From assembly GCF_013403955.1 (NCBI RefSeq), contig NZ_JABFDG010000001.1, positions 496,001 to 560,000 on the forward strand: DNA of 64,000 nt, read 5' to 3'. The DNA comes from Winogradskyella vidalii. GTDB taxonomy: Bacteria > Bacteroidota > Bacteroidia > Flavobacteriales > Flavobacteriaceae. Of the stretch, positions 19,128 through 28,064 are shown piece after piece. The notes under the pieces were generated by a model that did not search any database, had not been told where the DNA came from, and was given only the letters and a program-made list of their open reading frames with translations. A program made the position numbers and the translations under genes. Position 1 is the stretch's first letter. Each line of letters opens with the position of its first letter.

Positions 19128-20222
19128 TTGAAGCCATATAAATTCATATTATCAGGAGGAGGTACAGGAGGACATATTTATCCTGCTGTTGCGATTGCCG
19201 ACGAATTAAAGTCGCGCTATCCAGATGCCGAATTCTTGTTTGTAGGTGCCTCTGACCGTATGGAAATGGAAAAGGTGCCGCAAGCGGGTTATAAAATTGA
19301 AGGCTTATGGATTTCTGGAATCCAACGTAAATTAACCTTAAAAAATCTTGCATTTCCATTTAAGTTAATCAGTAGTTTATGGCGTGCTAGGAAAATAATA
19401 AAAACTTTTAGACCCGATGCTGTGGTTGGCACTGGTGGATTTGCAAGCGGGCCACTATTGCAAATGGCTGCATCAAAAGGGATTCCGAGTTTAATACAAG
19501 AGCAAAACTCCTTTCCTGGAATTACCAATAAATTACTAGCAAAAAAAGTAAATACCATTTGTGTCGCTTATGAAGGTTTGGAGAAGTTTTTTCCGAAAGA
19601 GAAAATTAAATTAACCGGAAACCCAATCCGTAAGGATTTGTTGCAAGTAAAGCAAAAACAAGTTGAAGGTCAAAAGGCTTTTAAGTTGGATGATAGCAAA
19701 CAATCTCTTTTAGTTTTAGGGGGGAGTTTAGGAGCGAGACGAATTAATCAATTAATTGAAGCTAACATCGCGTTTTTTGAAGCTCAAGATATTCAGGTGA
19801 TTTGGCAATGTGGAAAATTGTATTACGACCAGTATAAACAATATAACGCCTCTAAAAATGTGCAAGTTTATGCTTTTCTTAACGAAATGGATTTGGCTTA
19901 TGCCGCTTCAAATGTTATTATTTCCCGAGCTGGAGCAATTTCAGTTTCAGAATTATGTATTGTAGGAAAACCTGTGGTTTTTATTCCGTCTCCAAATGTG
20001 GCAGAAGACCATCAGACTAAAAACGCAAAATCTGTTGCCGATAAAAATGCAGCGATTTTAATAAGAGAAAAAGACTTAGAAGCTGATTTTCAAAACGAAT
20101 TTTCAGAATTGGTTTCTAATAAAAATAAGCAAAACGAATTAAGTAAAAATATTGAAGCTTTAGCCTTATTTAATGCAACCAACGCGATTGTTGATGAGGT
20201 TGAAAAATTATTAAAAAAGTAA
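19128..20222 (+). CDS. murG: Undecaprenyldiphospho-muramoylpentapeptide beta-N-acetylglucosaminyltransferase MurG
   Basis: MurG (GT28) adds GlcNAc to lipid I to make lipid II. The N-terminal acceptor loop [12 protein letters not shown] (about 9-20), the central [11 protein letters not shown] and the C-terminal [10 protein letters not shown] and [10 protein letters not shown] loops for UDP-GlcNAc are all present; 364 residues is the family length. The start is TTG at 19128 ([11 protein letters not shown]); no ATG lies close. The frame ends directly at the murC ATG with no gap (20222/20223). Confidence 0.95.
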   Translation: MKPYKFILSGGGTGGHIYPAVAIADELKSRYPDAEFLFVGASDRMEMEKVPQAGYKIEGLWISGIQRKLTLKNLAFPFKLISSLWRARKIIKTFRPDAVVGTGGFASGPLLQMAASKGIPSLIQEQNSFPGITNKLLAKKVNTICVAYEGLEKFFPKEKIKLTGNPIRKDLLQVKQKQVEGQKAFKLDDSKQSLLVLGGSLGARRINQLIEANIAFFEAQDIQVIWQCGKLYYDQYKQYNASKNVQVYAFLNEMDLAYAASNVIISRAGAISVSELCIVGKPVVFIPSPNVAEDHQTKNAKSVADKNAAILIREKDLEADFQNEFSELVSNKNKQNELSKNIEALALFNATNAIVDEVEKLLKK

Positions 20223-21575
20223 ATGAATTTCGATAAGTTACATAACGTTTATTTCATCGGCATCGGAGGCATCGGAATGAGTGCAATTGCGCGCTATTTT
20301 GTTGCTAATGGTAAGCAGGTGGCTGGTTATGATAAAACGCCAACTGAAATCACTAGTTCGCTTGAAGATTTAGGGATTGATATTCATTTTGAAGATAATA
20401 TTAAAGCTGTTTCTAATGCGTTTCTAAATCCTGAGAATACGCTTGTTGTATATACCCCTGCGATTCCTAAGCGCCATTCGGAATACGACTATTTTAAAGC
20501 TCATAATTTTAAAGTTTTAAAACGTTCTGAAGCTTTAGGTGAAATCACAAAACAGAGCGTTTGCCTAGCGGTTGCCGGGACACACGGAAAAACGACAACA
20601 ACGAGTATTTTAGGACACTTATTGAAGGCGTGTAATGTGCCTGTAACGGCATTTTTAGGCGGAATTAGCGAGAATTATAATTCAAATTTAATTTTAAACG
20701 GCACCGAAGTTACCGTTGTAGAGGCCGATGAATTTGACCGTTCGTTTTTAACGTTATCGCCAGATTTAGCTTGTATAACATCAATGGATGCAGATCATTT
20801 AGATATTTATGGTAATGCAGAAGAACTCATTAAAACTTTTAGAGACTTTACAGAATGTATAGAGCCAAATGGAACATTATTCGTTAAGAATGGATTGCCC
20901 TTAAAAGGGATTACCTATGGTATTGAAGATGATTCAGATTACTGTGCTCAAAATATCGCTATAGAAGACGGCTGTTATGTTTTTGATATAAAAACGCCAA
21001 CGGGTACTTATAAAAATTTCAAGTTTAGTTTGCCAGGACGACACAATTTATCAAATGCGGTTATTGCATTAGCAATGGCAGCTGAGCATGGTTGTGCTTA
21101 TAATGAACTCGCTAAAGCATTAGCATCATACAAGGGGGTAAAACGTAGATTTACATATCAGATTAAAACCGAAGATTTTGTGTTTATAGATGATTATGCA
21201 CATCATCCTGAAGAAATCAAAGCCGTTTATCAGGCGGTTAGAGAAATGTATCCTGATAAAAAAGTATTGGCTGTTTTTCAACCACACTTGTTCAGTAGAA
21301 CACAAGATTTTGCAGATGAATTTGCAGAAAGTTTGTCTAAATTCGACGAATTATTGCTTTTAGATATTTATCCCGCTAGAGAATTACCAATTGAAGGCGT
21401 AACGTCAAAATGGTTATTGGACAAGGTGAAAAACCCAAATAAAAAATTAATTAAAAAGTCACATTTAATTGATGAAATAAAAACATCTAATGCTCAAATT
21501 GTATTAACGATTGGAGCAGGCGATATTGGAGCAGAAGTAAAACACATTAAAGAAGCGTTTTATGTCGAAAATTAA
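20223..21575 (+). CDS. murC: UDP-N-acetylmuramate--L-alanine ligase MurC
   Basis: MurC adds the first L-alanine to UDP-MurNAc. The Rossmann start FIGIGGIGMSAIA, the ATP loop AGTHGKTTTT (about 118-127) and the central ADEFDRSF segment are all seen, and the C-terminal part has DDYAHHPEEI. The protein has 450 residues, normal for the family. It abuts murG and its last 14 bases overlap the start of ftsQ, so translation of the three genes is probably coupled. Confidence 0.95.
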   Translation: MNFDKLHNVYFIGIGGIGMSAIARYFVANGKQVAGYDKTPTEITSSLEDLGIDIHFEDNIKAVSNAFLNPENTLVVYTPAIPKRHSEYDYFKAHNFKVLKRSEALGEITKQSVCLAVAGTHGKTTTTSILGHLLKACNVPVTAFLGGISENYNSNLILNGTEVTVVEADEFDRSFLTLSPDLACITSMDADHLDIYGNAEELIKTFRDFTECIEPNGTLFVKNGLPLKGITYGIEDDSDYCAQNIAIEDGCYVFDIKTPTGTYKNFKFSLPGRHNLSNAVIALAMAAEHGCAYNELAKALASYKGVKRRFTYQIKTEDFVFIDDYAHHPEEIKAVYQAVREMYPDKKVLAVFQPHLFSRTQDFADEFAESLSKFDELLLLDIYPARELPIEGVTSKWLLDKVKNPNKKLIKKSHLIDEIKTSNAQIVLTIGAGDIGAEVKHIKEAFYVEN

Positions 21576-22284
21576 TTATAACTACATAAAAGTGATTGGG
21601 TTAATTATTTTGGTGGGCTTCTTATTTGCGTTTTCCAATGAAAGAAATAAGCATCGAATTGTAGGTGAGCCTGACATCAAATTTTTAGGTGAAAACAAAT
21701 TATTTATCACAGATGCTAATGTTAGTAAATTGTTAATACAAAACCTAGAGCCTGTTTCGGAGCAACCCAAAGATATTATAGATTTGAATAAATTAGAATC
21801 TGCCCTAAATTCTAATCCAATGATAAAGCAAGCGGAAGTGTTTATGTCAGTAAACGGAAGGCTTTCGGCTGAAATTGAACAAAAAAGACCTATTGCAAGA
21901 GTTAACACAAATGCCTCGTATTATGTAGATGATGAAGGTGGGTTTATGCCTTTGTCCTATAATTACGCAGCAAGAGTTCCGCTCATTACAGGAAATATAG
22001 ATAAAAATAAGCTTCAAACAGTTTTTGAATTTGCAAAAATTGTAGATGAAGATGATTTTTTAAAAAAGCATATCATTGAGATTCATCAGAACGATGACAA
22101 TACCATTGATTTTAGAATTCGAAAAAGTGATTTTACGGTTCATTTAGGAACCTTAAATCAACTCGAAAAAAAGATAAACAATTTTAAGGCTTTTTATCAA
22201 AAAGCCTATAAAGACCAAATATTAGACCACTATACTATGGTGAATCTAAAATTTGATAAACAAGTTATTTGCACCAAAAAGTAA
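21562..22284 (+). CDS. ftsQ: Cell division protein FtsQ
   Basis: The 240-residue bitopic protein has a short cytoplasmic N-terminus, one membrane helix (about 10-24, VIGLIILVGFLFAF) and a periplasmic part that resembles the POTRA and beta domains of FtsQ, including EQKRPIARVNT and the YYVDDEGGFMPLS segment. FtsQ links FtsL/FtsB to the divisome. The start overlaps the end of murC by 14 bp, and ftsA follows after 3 bp. The identification rests on order plus these segments, because FtsQ is poorly conserved. Confidence 0.9.
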   Translation: MSKINYNYIKVIGLIILVGFLFAFSNERNKHRIVGEPDIKFLGENKLFITDANVSKLLIQNLEPVSEQPKDIIDLNKLESALNSNPMIKQAEVFMSVNGRLSAEIEQKRPIARVNTNASYYVDDEGGFMPLSYNYAARVPLITGNIDKNKLQTVFEFAKIVDEDDFLKKHIIEIHQNDDNTIDFRIRKSDFTVHLGTLNQLEKKINNFKAFYQKAYKDQILDHYTMVNLKFDKQVICTKK

Positions 22285-22287
22285 GCT

Positions 22288-23616
22288 ATGGACAAACAAA
22301 ACATTTCAGTAGGTCTAGATATAGGAACCACAAAAATTGTGGCCATGATTGGTCGTAAAAACGACTATGGTAAAGTTGAAATCTTAGGCTTAGGTAAGGC
22401 TAAGAGTATGGGGGTGCATCGTGGTGTAGTTAATAATATTACACAAACAATTCAGTCTATTCAACAAGCTGTTCAAGAAGCTGAAGCTGCGGCATCAGAA
22501 AAGATTGAAGATGTTACTGTTGGTATTGCTGGTCAGCATATTCGTAGTTTACAACATAGCGATTATATTACACGACCAAATTCTGAGATTGTTATTGATG
22601 AAGAGGATATAGACCGCTTAATTAATCAAGTGCATAAGTTAGTAATGCTTCCTGGAGAAGAAATTATTCATGTACTGCCACAAGAATTTAAAATTGATGG
22701 TCAGGCTGAAATTAAAGAACCTATCGGCATGTATGGCGGACGACTCGAAGCCAATTTTCATGTGGTTGTCGGTCAGGTGTCTTCAATTAGAAATGTGGGA
22801 CGCTGTATTCAAAGTGCAGGTTTAAATTTAGAAGGCATTACTTTAGAACCATTGGCTTCCGCAAATGCGGTTTTAAGTACTGAAGAAAAAGAAGCTGGTG
22901 TTGCACTTATTGATATAGGTGGTGGAACCACAGATTTAGCGGTTTTTAAAGATGGAATTATTCGTCATACCGCAGTTATTCCTTTTGGAGGTGGTGTCAT
23001 TACTGAAGATATAAAAGAAGGTTGTTCAATTATTGAAAAACAAGCCGAACTGTTAAAAGTAAAGTTTGGTTCGGCATGGCCAGGTGAAAACAAGGATAAT
23101 GAAATTGTGTCTATTCCAGGATTAAGAGGACGAGAACCAAAGGAAATTACCTTAAAGAATTTGTCTAAAATCATTCACGCTAGAGTGGTGGAAATTATAG
23201 AACAAGTTTATGTTGAGATAAAAAATTACGGTCACGAAGAGCAAAAGAAAAAGCTGATAGGAGGTATTGTATTAACCGGAGGTGGTGCACAATTAAAGCA
23301 TTTAAAGCAGTTAGTAGAATATATCACAGGTATGGATACCAGAATAGGCTATCCTAATGAGCATTTAGCAGGAGATAGCGATGATGATATTGCTAGTCCA
23401 TTATTTGCAACAGCAGTTGGTCTGGTAATGGATGGTTTAAAACGTCAAGAACGTAAAAAGGCCGAAGCGATTGAAGAGGAATTGATAGAAGAAGTTGAAG
23501 AAGAAGTTTTGCCAGAAGAAGAAATAGAAGCTAAAACAGAACCGGTAAAAGAGCGCCGTTCGTTTTTAGATAAATTAACGGAGCGTGTAAAAGAGTTTTT
23601 GGATAATGCAGAATAA
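22288..23616 (+). CDS. ftsA: Cell division protein FtsA
   Basis: FtsA is the actin-like protein that ties FtsZ to the membrane. The phosphate loops VGLDIGTTKI and LIDIGGGTTDLAVF and the adenosine motif LTGGGAQL are present, along with the SHS2/1C domain region (about 85-165). The C-terminus has an acidic, Glu-rich linker (about 385-425) and ends in a probable amphipathic helix (FLDKLTERVKEFLDN) that would bind the membrane. It follows ftsQ by 3 bp and precedes ftsZ by 123 bp. Confidence 0.95.
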   Translation: MDKQNISVGLDIGTTKIVAMIGRKNDYGKVEILGLGKAKSMGVHRGVVNNITQTIQSIQQAVQEAEAAASEKIEDVTVGIAGQHIRSLQHSDYITRPNSEIVIDEEDIDRLINQVHKLVMLPGEEIIHVLPQEFKIDGQAEIKEPIGMYGGRLEANFHVVVGQVSSIRNVGRCIQSAGLNLEGITLEPLASANAVLSTEEKEAGVALIDIGGGTTDLAVFKDGIIRHTAVIPFGGGVITEDIKEGCSIIEKQAELLKVKFGSAWPGENKDNEIVSIPGLRGREPKEITLKNLSKIIHARVVEIIEQVYVEIKNYGHEEQKKKLIGGIVLTGGGAQLKHLKQLVEYITGMDTRIGYPNEHLAGDSDDDIASPLFATAVGLVMDGLKRQERKKAEAIEEELIEEVEEEVLPEEEIEAKTEPVKERRSFLDKLTERVKEFLDNAE

Positions 23617-23739
23617 TTTTGGTAACGGTAATGTAAAACTTATCGTTAGATATAAATTCAAATTATCTAAAGTATAAATTAAATAGAATAATAGTAGGGG
23701 CAACGTAAGGGTTGTCCAAAACCCATAATTATAATTAAT

Positions 23740-25641
23740 ATGAGTAACAGCAACGAATTTGGAAATATTTCATTTGATTTGCCAAAGCATCAATCAAACG
23801 TCATCAAGGTAATTGGTGTAGGGGGAGGTGGTAGCAATGCCATTAATCACATGTTTCACCAAGGTATAAAAGGAGTCGATTTTGTAATATGTAATACCGA
23901 TTCTCAAGCCCTTCAAAACAGTGGTGTTCCTAACAAAATACAGTTAGGCGTTAATTTAACTGAAGGTTTAGGTGCAGGAGCAAATCCAGATGTTGGAGAA
24001 GAAGCAGCCGTAGAAAGCTTAGAAGATATTCGCAGAATGTTAGATACCAATACTAAAATGGTATTTATCACTGCAGGTATGGGTGGAGGAACAGGAACAG
24101 GAGCTGCACCAGTCATTGCTAAAATGGCAAAGGAGCTCGATATTCTTACCGTGGGAATTGTAACGATGCCATTTCAGTTTGAAGGTAAAATGCGTAATGC
24201 ACAAGCCCAAACTGGTATTGAGAAATTGCGTTCTCATGTGGATTCATTAGTGGTGATTAACAATAATAAACTTCGTGAAGTTTATGGAAACCTTGGATTT
24301 AAAGCTGGGTTCTCTAAAGCTGATGAGGTATTATCAACAGCTTCGCGAGGTATTGCAGAAGTCATCACACATCACTATACACAGAATATTGATTTACGTG
24401 ATGCTAAAACAGTATTGAGTAATAGTGGAACTGCAATTATGGGATCTGCAACTGCTTCAGGTCAAACTAGAGCGCAAGAAGCTATTATGAGCGCTTTAGA
24501 TTCGCCACTACTTAACGATAATAAAATTACAGGAGCTAAAAACGTATTGTTGCTAATCGTTTCAGGTTCTCAAGAAATTACTATTGATGAGATTGGTGAA
24601 ATTAATGATCATATTCAAACTGAAGCCGGATTCGGAGCCAATATTATTATGGGTGTTGGTGAAGATGAAGAATTACAAGAGTCTATTTCTGTAACGATTA
24701 TTGCTACGGGTTTTGATTTGGATCAGCAGAATGAAATTTCAAATACAGAAACGAAAAAAGTAGTTCATTCTCTTGAAGATACCAGTACTCAAGAGAAAGA
24801 ACCAGCGATAATAACACCAGATATTGTTTTAGAAAAGGAAAAAGAAACTCCTGTGGTTCGTCATACTTTGGTCGATGAAGATTTAGAGGAGAATAACGAT
24901 ACGGATTTAATTCCAACTACTGATTTTTTAAAGAAAATGAATGTGGTTTATGATGAAGTATTAGATTCTAAGTCAGATGAAGCAGTTGAGCCAGATGATT
25001 TTGTTATTACACCAATAGTGAATAAAGCGGAAAAAATAGAAGAAGCTCCAGAGGAGCAAATTACTTTTTCTTTCGATTTACCATTGGAGACTAAAACGCC
25101 TGAGCCGGTTGAAGAACCAAAAGCCGAAGAGCCAAAAATGTTTTTTAGTTTAGAGGAGGATGTTAAGGATATTGATGTGAATGAACCTGTAGAGATTATT
25201 TCAAAAACTGAAATCAACGAACAAGGTGAAAAGCGTTATGTATTAGATGATTTTGAGACATTTCAATCTTCAATAAATACTAAAAAGGAAAAAACAGAGG
25301 TAAAAGAAGAGGTTGTTTTTGAAAAGAAAACAATTGAAAAAGAAGAAACAAAGAAAGTTCCTGAAGATGAGATTGACCCAATGAACAGTCCAATTTCAGA
25401 TTTATTAGTGGCTCGTGCCGATGAGCGTAGAAGAAAAATGAAAGATTTCAATTATAAATTTAATACCAAAAAAGTTGACGAAATCGAAAAAGAACCTGCT
25501 TACAAAAGACAAGGTGTTAATTTAGAGGATGCACAACATTCTTCAGAAACTAAGGCGTCTAGAATGTCTGTGGGTACTGATGAAAATGATGATATTCAGT
25601 TGAGAAGTAATAATTCATTTCTTCACGACAACGTCGATTAA
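23740..25641 (+). CDS. ftsZ: Cell division protein FtsZ with long acidic C-terminal linker
   Basis: FtsZ forms the GTP-dependent division ring. The N-terminal GTPase core has the tubulin signature GGGTGTGAAP (115-124), the T7 loop region NNNKLREVYG and the NADEV-like SKADEV; the core ends near residue 325. A roughly 300-residue acidic and Lys-rich linker follows, far longer than in E. coli (383 residues in all), as in other Bacteroidota, and ends SFLHDNVD, the likely conserved tail that binds FtsA. It is the last gene of the cluster; a strong terminator lies at 25674. Confidence 0.96.
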   Translation: MSNSNEFGNISFDLPKHQSNVIKVIGVGGGGSNAINHMFHQGIKGVDFVICNTDSQALQNSGVPNKIQLGVNLTEGLGAGANPDVGEEAAVESLEDIRRMLDTNTKMVFITAGMGGGTGTGAAPVIAKMAKELDILTVGIVTMPFQFEGKMRNAQAQTGIEKLRSHVDSLVVINNNKLREVYGNLGFKAGFSKADEVLSTASRGIAEVITHHYTQNIDLRDAKTVLSNSGTAIMGSATASGQTRAQEAIMSALDSPLLNDNKITGAKNVLLLIVSGSQEITIDEIGEINDHIQTEAGFGANIIMGVGEDEELQESISVTIIATGFDLDQQNEISNTETKKVVHSLEDTSTQEKEPAIITPDIVLEKEKETPVVRHTLVDEDLEENNDTDLIPTTDFLKKMNVVYDEVLDSKSDEAVEPDDFVITPIVNKAEKIEEAPEEQITFSFDLPLETKTPEPVEEPKAEEPKMFFSLEEDVKDIDVNEPVEIISKTEINEQGEKRYVLDDFETFQSSINTKKEKTEVKEEVVFEKKTIEKEETKKVPEDEIDPMNSPISDLLVARADERRRKMKDFNYKFNTKKVDEIEKEPAYKRQGVNLEDAQHSSETKASRMSVGTDENDDIQLRSNNSFLHDNVD

Positions 25642-25673
25642 ATTTAATTTACGATAATTAAACTGTAAAATTT

Positions 25674-25708
25674 AGCCCAAAAAGTAGCATTACTTTTTGG
25701 GCTTTTTG
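25674..25708 (+). terminator. Rho-independent terminator of the dcw operon
   Basis: A perfect 13-bp stem (AGCCCAAAAAGTA and its mirror) with a GCAT loop is followed by a T-run. It lies 33 bp after the ftsZ stop. Confidence 0.92.
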
Positions 25709-25766
25709 TTTAAAAAAAGCTTGTGCTTTATAACAAAATCTTATGTAGCATAAGCGAAACTTTTAC

Positions 25767-25774
25767 TATCTTCG
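25767..25774 (+). promoter_or_regulatory. Possible minus-7 box (TATCTTCG) for yqeY
   Basis: TATCTTCG differs by one base from TAnnTTTG and lies 24 bases before the ATG at 25798. The yqeY gene needs its own promoter because a strong terminator separates it from ftsZ. Confidence 0.45.
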
Positions 25775-25797
25775 CACTCCTATAAAAGTACTAGATT

Positions 25798-26247
25798 ATG
25801 AGTTTACAAGTGGATGTAATGACTGCAATGAAAGCAGCAATGAAAGAAAAAAACCAAACAGCTTTAGCTGCTTTGAGAGCTGTAAAATCAGAAATATTAT
25901 TAGCACAAACGGCATCGGGTTCTAAGGAAGAGATTTCAGAGGATGAAGAAATAAAAATCTTATCTAAAATGGTTAAACAGCGCAAGGATAGTGCTGCGAT
26001 ATTTTTAGAGCAAGACCGAAAGGATTTAGCTGAACCAGAAATTGAGCAAGCAGAAATAATAAGTCAGTTTTTGCCAGCACAACTATCTGAAGAAGAAATA
26101 ACTGTAGAAGTCATGAAAACTATTGCTGCTACTGGTGCAGAAGGTATGAAAGATATGGGTAAAGTAATGGGAATGGTGAGTAAAAGTCTTGCAGGGCAAG
26201 CAGACGGAAAAACCATTTCTAATATTGTTAAGGCAAAATTGTCATAA
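25798..26247 (+). CDS. GatB/YqeY domain-containing protein
   Basis: The 149-residue protein matches the YqeY family: an N-terminal helical part (ALRAVKSEILLAQ) and a C-terminal half with LSEEEITVEVMKTIAATGAEGMKDMGKVMG, similar to the tail domain of the amidotransferase subunit GatB that contacts tRNA. YqeY proteins are thought to help tRNA-dependent amidation or aminoacylation; the exact role is unknown. The gene stands alone between the dcw terminator and a tRNA-Arg. Confidence 0.9.
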   Translation: MSLQVDVMTAMKAAMKEKNQTALAALRAVKSEILLAQTASGSKEEISEDEEIKILSKMVKQRKDSAAIFLEQDRKDLAEPEIEQAEIISQFLPAQLSEEEITVEVMKTIAATGAEGMKDMGKVMGMVSKSLAGQADGKTISNIVKAKLS

Positions 26248-26263
26248 GGCAATATAAAAGGAG

Positions 26264-26283
26264 ATTCCTGCTTTCTCAGGAAT
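26264..26283. repeat. Short palindrome ATTCCTG..CAGGAAT before tRNA-Arg
   Basis: A 7-bp perfect stem with a six-base loop lies four bases before the tRNA. It resembles the hairpin at 11272-11289 (shared TTCCTGCTTT). No U-run follows, so it is read as a dispersed repeat. Confidence 0.45.
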
Positions 26284-26286
26284 TAT

Positions 26287-26360
26287 GGCTGCGTAGTTCA
26301 ACTGGATAGAATATCAGATTTCGGCTCTGAGGGTTGGGGGTTCGAATCCCTTCGCGGTCA
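26287..26360 (+). tRNA. tRNA-Arg (anticodon TCG)
   Basis: The 74-nt cloverleaf has an acceptor stem GGCTGCG/CGCGGTC with two G-U pairs, a four-pair D stem, an anticodon stem TCAGA/TCTGA around a TTTCGGC loop (anticodon TCG, reading CGN arginine codons), a five-base variable loop and a T arm with TTCGAAT. The discriminator base is A. CCA is not encoded, as is usual in Bacteroidota. Confidence 0.93.
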
Positions 26361-26365
26361 CGAAT

Positions 26366-26425
26366 AAATAGTTTCAAAAGAAAAAACGCCAAGCTCGCTT
26401 GAGCGTTTTTTTGTTGAAACTATTT
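26366..26425. terminator. 60-bp palindromic terminator after tRNA-Arg
   Basis: Outer 12-bp perfect arms (AAATAGTTTCAA and mirror) enclose an inner stem CAAGC/GCTTG and AAAAACGC/GCGTTTTT with a 2-base loop. The T-run within the right arm serves the plus strand and the A-run the minus strand, so it can end transcription both ways. Confidence 0.82.
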
Positions 26426-26486
26426 TCAAAGCGGAGCTTCAAGGGATGCGCAGCAATCCATTGAGGCTTCGGTTTGTTTTAAAAGA
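26391..26486. repeat. Duplicated hairpin element, copy 1
   Basis: This ~95-bp unit contains the right side of the terminator and a second hairpin at 26433-26470 with a 15-bp arm (two G-U pairs, one mismatch) and a GCGCAGCA loop. It recurs 107 bp downstream with only a few changes. Confidence 0.85.
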
Positions 26487-26497
26487 TTGTATACTCT

Positions 26498-26593
26498 AAG
26501 CTCGCTTGAGCGTTTTTTTGTTGACACTATTTTCAAAGCGGAGCTTCAAGGGATGCGCAGCAATCCATTGAGGCTTCGATTTGTTTAAAAAGA
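26498..26593. repeat. Duplicated hairpin element, copy 2
   Basis: This copy matches 26391-26486 at a 107-bp offset; differences seen are GAAAC to GACAC and small changes at the end. The internal hairpin (26540-26577) is identical. It lacks the left arm of the 60-bp terminator. It lies in the gap before the minus-strand VTT gene. Confidence 0.85.
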
Positions 26594-26631
26594 GTACTAC
26601 TTTATATAAAATACAGCAATATAGGTTTTGT

Positions 26632-27324
26632 TTATTTTCTGCGTTTATCCCAGTACACGTAAATACCAAAGGCTATAAGACATGTCATTGAACCCCAAAG
26701 TAATCCGGACTTTAGACTGTCAGTACTTTTGCCAATGATAGCAATAAACAGAGTTAATGGTAAAATTCCGATGAGTGTTGCACCAATAAATTTCCAATAG
26801 CCCATTTTAAGCATGCCGCCTACAAAACTGATGGCATCGTTTGATAAAAAGGGATTCAAACGGGTGATGATTACAGCCCAAAAACCATATTTTTCAATAA
26901 AAGATTCAACTTTATCATTGGTTTTGCTACCTAGCAGTTTAATAATAACAGAGTTGCTGAGATATCTTCCTATAAAATAACCAACACTAGAAGCGCTAAA
27001 CACAGCTATAAGTACAATAAGACTTCCCCAAATAGGACCATAAGCTAATATCGAAACAACCATAAGCAATACTGATGGAATAATGATTAAAAACATCTGT
27101 ATGACCATGGCTAAAATTAGAGCTATGGGCCCAAACCATCCAAAATTATCTACCCAGTTTTTTATGCGTTGTTCATCATTACTCGTTAAAACAACCCAGG
27201 TATTATTTAAAAATTGCTGCACATCAGATAAAATAAAATAGCTAGCAACAATAACGACGATTAAACCTATTGAAAGGTAAAGCGGCCATTTGTGTTTTGA
27301 TTTATGAGGTTTGGTTTTTGTCAT
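26632..27324 (-). CDS. TVP38/TMEM64 (VTT, DedA-like) membrane protein
   Basis: The 230-residue protein has an N-terminal basic stretch, a membrane helix (about 14-32) and four to five more helices. The VTT core is seen in FSASSVGYFIGRYLS and the FLSNDAISFVGGMLKM segment, where Arg and Asn/Asp near the re-entrant loop are typical. Relatives act as lipid or ion transporters of the inner membrane; the substrate here is unknown. The gene is on the minus strand, facing the tRNA-Arg terminator. Confidence 0.87.
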   Translation of the reverse strand: MTKTKPHKSKHKWPLYLSIGLIVVIVASYFILSDVQQFLNNTWVVLTSNDEQRIKNWVDNFGWFGPIALILAMVIQMFLIIIPSVLLMVVSILAYGPIWGSLIVLIAVFSASSVGYFIGRYLSNSVIIKLLGSKTNDKVESFIEKYGFWAVIITRLNPFLSNDAISFVGGMLKMGYWKFIGATLIGILPLTLFIAIIGKSTDSLKSGLLWGSMTCLIAFGIYVYWDKRRK

Positions 27325-27435
27325 TGTATTATTTTAATTCTAATATCTGATAGTGAACTTACTATTTTGAGGTATTAGTTACAGTATAATCTTAAAAGTT
27401 GATTTTTTTGAGTCGTTCCCATTATAAACAAAAAA

Positions 27436-27473
27436 CATCCCAATCTTTACCGTAAAAGGTAAAAATTAGGATG
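27436..27473 (-). terminator. Terminator downstream of the PepSY-like gene
   Basis: On the minus strand CATCCTAATTTTTACC pairs with GGTAAAGATTGGGATG (G-U pairs included) and a T-run follows. It lies 28 bp after the stop at 27501. Confidence 0.8.
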
Positions 27474-27500
27474 TGATTTAAAATTTTTTAGAACAGAAGT

Positions 27501-27962
27501 TTAGTCCCAATAAATAACTGTGGTATTTATTGTGCCATCTTCATTAAAAACGAGCTTATCATCTGCAGGTGTATTATCAATTTCTATTAAGTAATAATTG
27601 ATAGTGTCAATGACTAATATCTCGGCATCATCTATTGGGCGGTTATCATAATCATTAGAAATAGTAGTAGAAATAGCTTCTGGTACTTCTGAATTAAGGA
27701 TGTCATATTTGTACTTTATGAGGTTGCCTTCACTATCGTACAGCGCTTCATAGTCTACAAAATCAATTTCAAAATCAACAATGTATTCGTTGTTAAATAA
27801 TTCGTATTCAACATCTGCAGCATTAGGGAATTGTGCTTCAAATGCTGTTGAAACTTCAGTTGGTACTTGTGACGCGTTAAGGTCATCATCATTGTCATCG
27901 TCACTACAAGAGCTAAAACTAAATGCAAAAATGGATAGGGTTAAGAATACTAACTTTTTCAT
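27501..27962 (-). CDS. PepSY-like domain lipoprotein
   Basis: The 153-residue product has a signal peptide with lipobox Cys19 (FSSCS) followed by an Asp-rich linker, so it is probably a periplasmic or surface lipoprotein. The rest contains two PepSY-like repeats: VPTEVSTAFEAQFPNAADVEYE and a second starting VPEAISTTISNDY. Such proteins are common in Bacteroidota and often lie near two-component systems; they may inhibit or chaperone secreted proteins. A paralogue is at 31342-31782, on the other side of the neighbouring two-component system. Strong promoter and terminator signals frame it as a single-gene unit. Confidence 0.82.
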   Translation of the reverse strand: MKKLVFLTLSIFAFSFSSCSDDDNDDDLNASQVPTEVSTAFEAQFPNAADVEYELFNNEYIVDFEIDFVDYEALYDSEGNLIKYKYDILNSEVPEAISTTISNDYDNRPIDDAEILVIDTINYYLIEIDNTPADDKLVFNEDGTINTTVIYWD

Positions 27963-27991
27963 TGTTTTTATTTTTTTTAATTAATGTAATG

Positions 27992-28019
27992 CAAATGTAA
28001 TGTTCAATTCTGAAAACAA
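27992..28019 (-). promoter_or_regulatory. Promoter TTG-N17-TACATTTG for the PepSY-like lipoprotein
   Basis: On the minus strand a TTG (28019-28017) is followed after 17 bases by TACATTTG (27999-27992), matching the Bacteroidota minus-33 and minus-7 consensus. The start would lie about 25 bases before the ATG at 27962. Confidence 0.7.
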
Positions 28020-28064
28020 TTGGTAATGCTCGTTTAGTATTTAAAGTTTAAGATATTTTAACGT

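Noticed and set aside
26264..26283. Terminator of yqeY
   Set aside because: The palindrome has no U-run and lies four bases from the tRNA; it fits a dispersed repeat better.
26391..26593. CRISPR array
   Set aside because: There are only two long copies at 107-bp offset with an internal hairpin, no regular short repeats and no cas genes.
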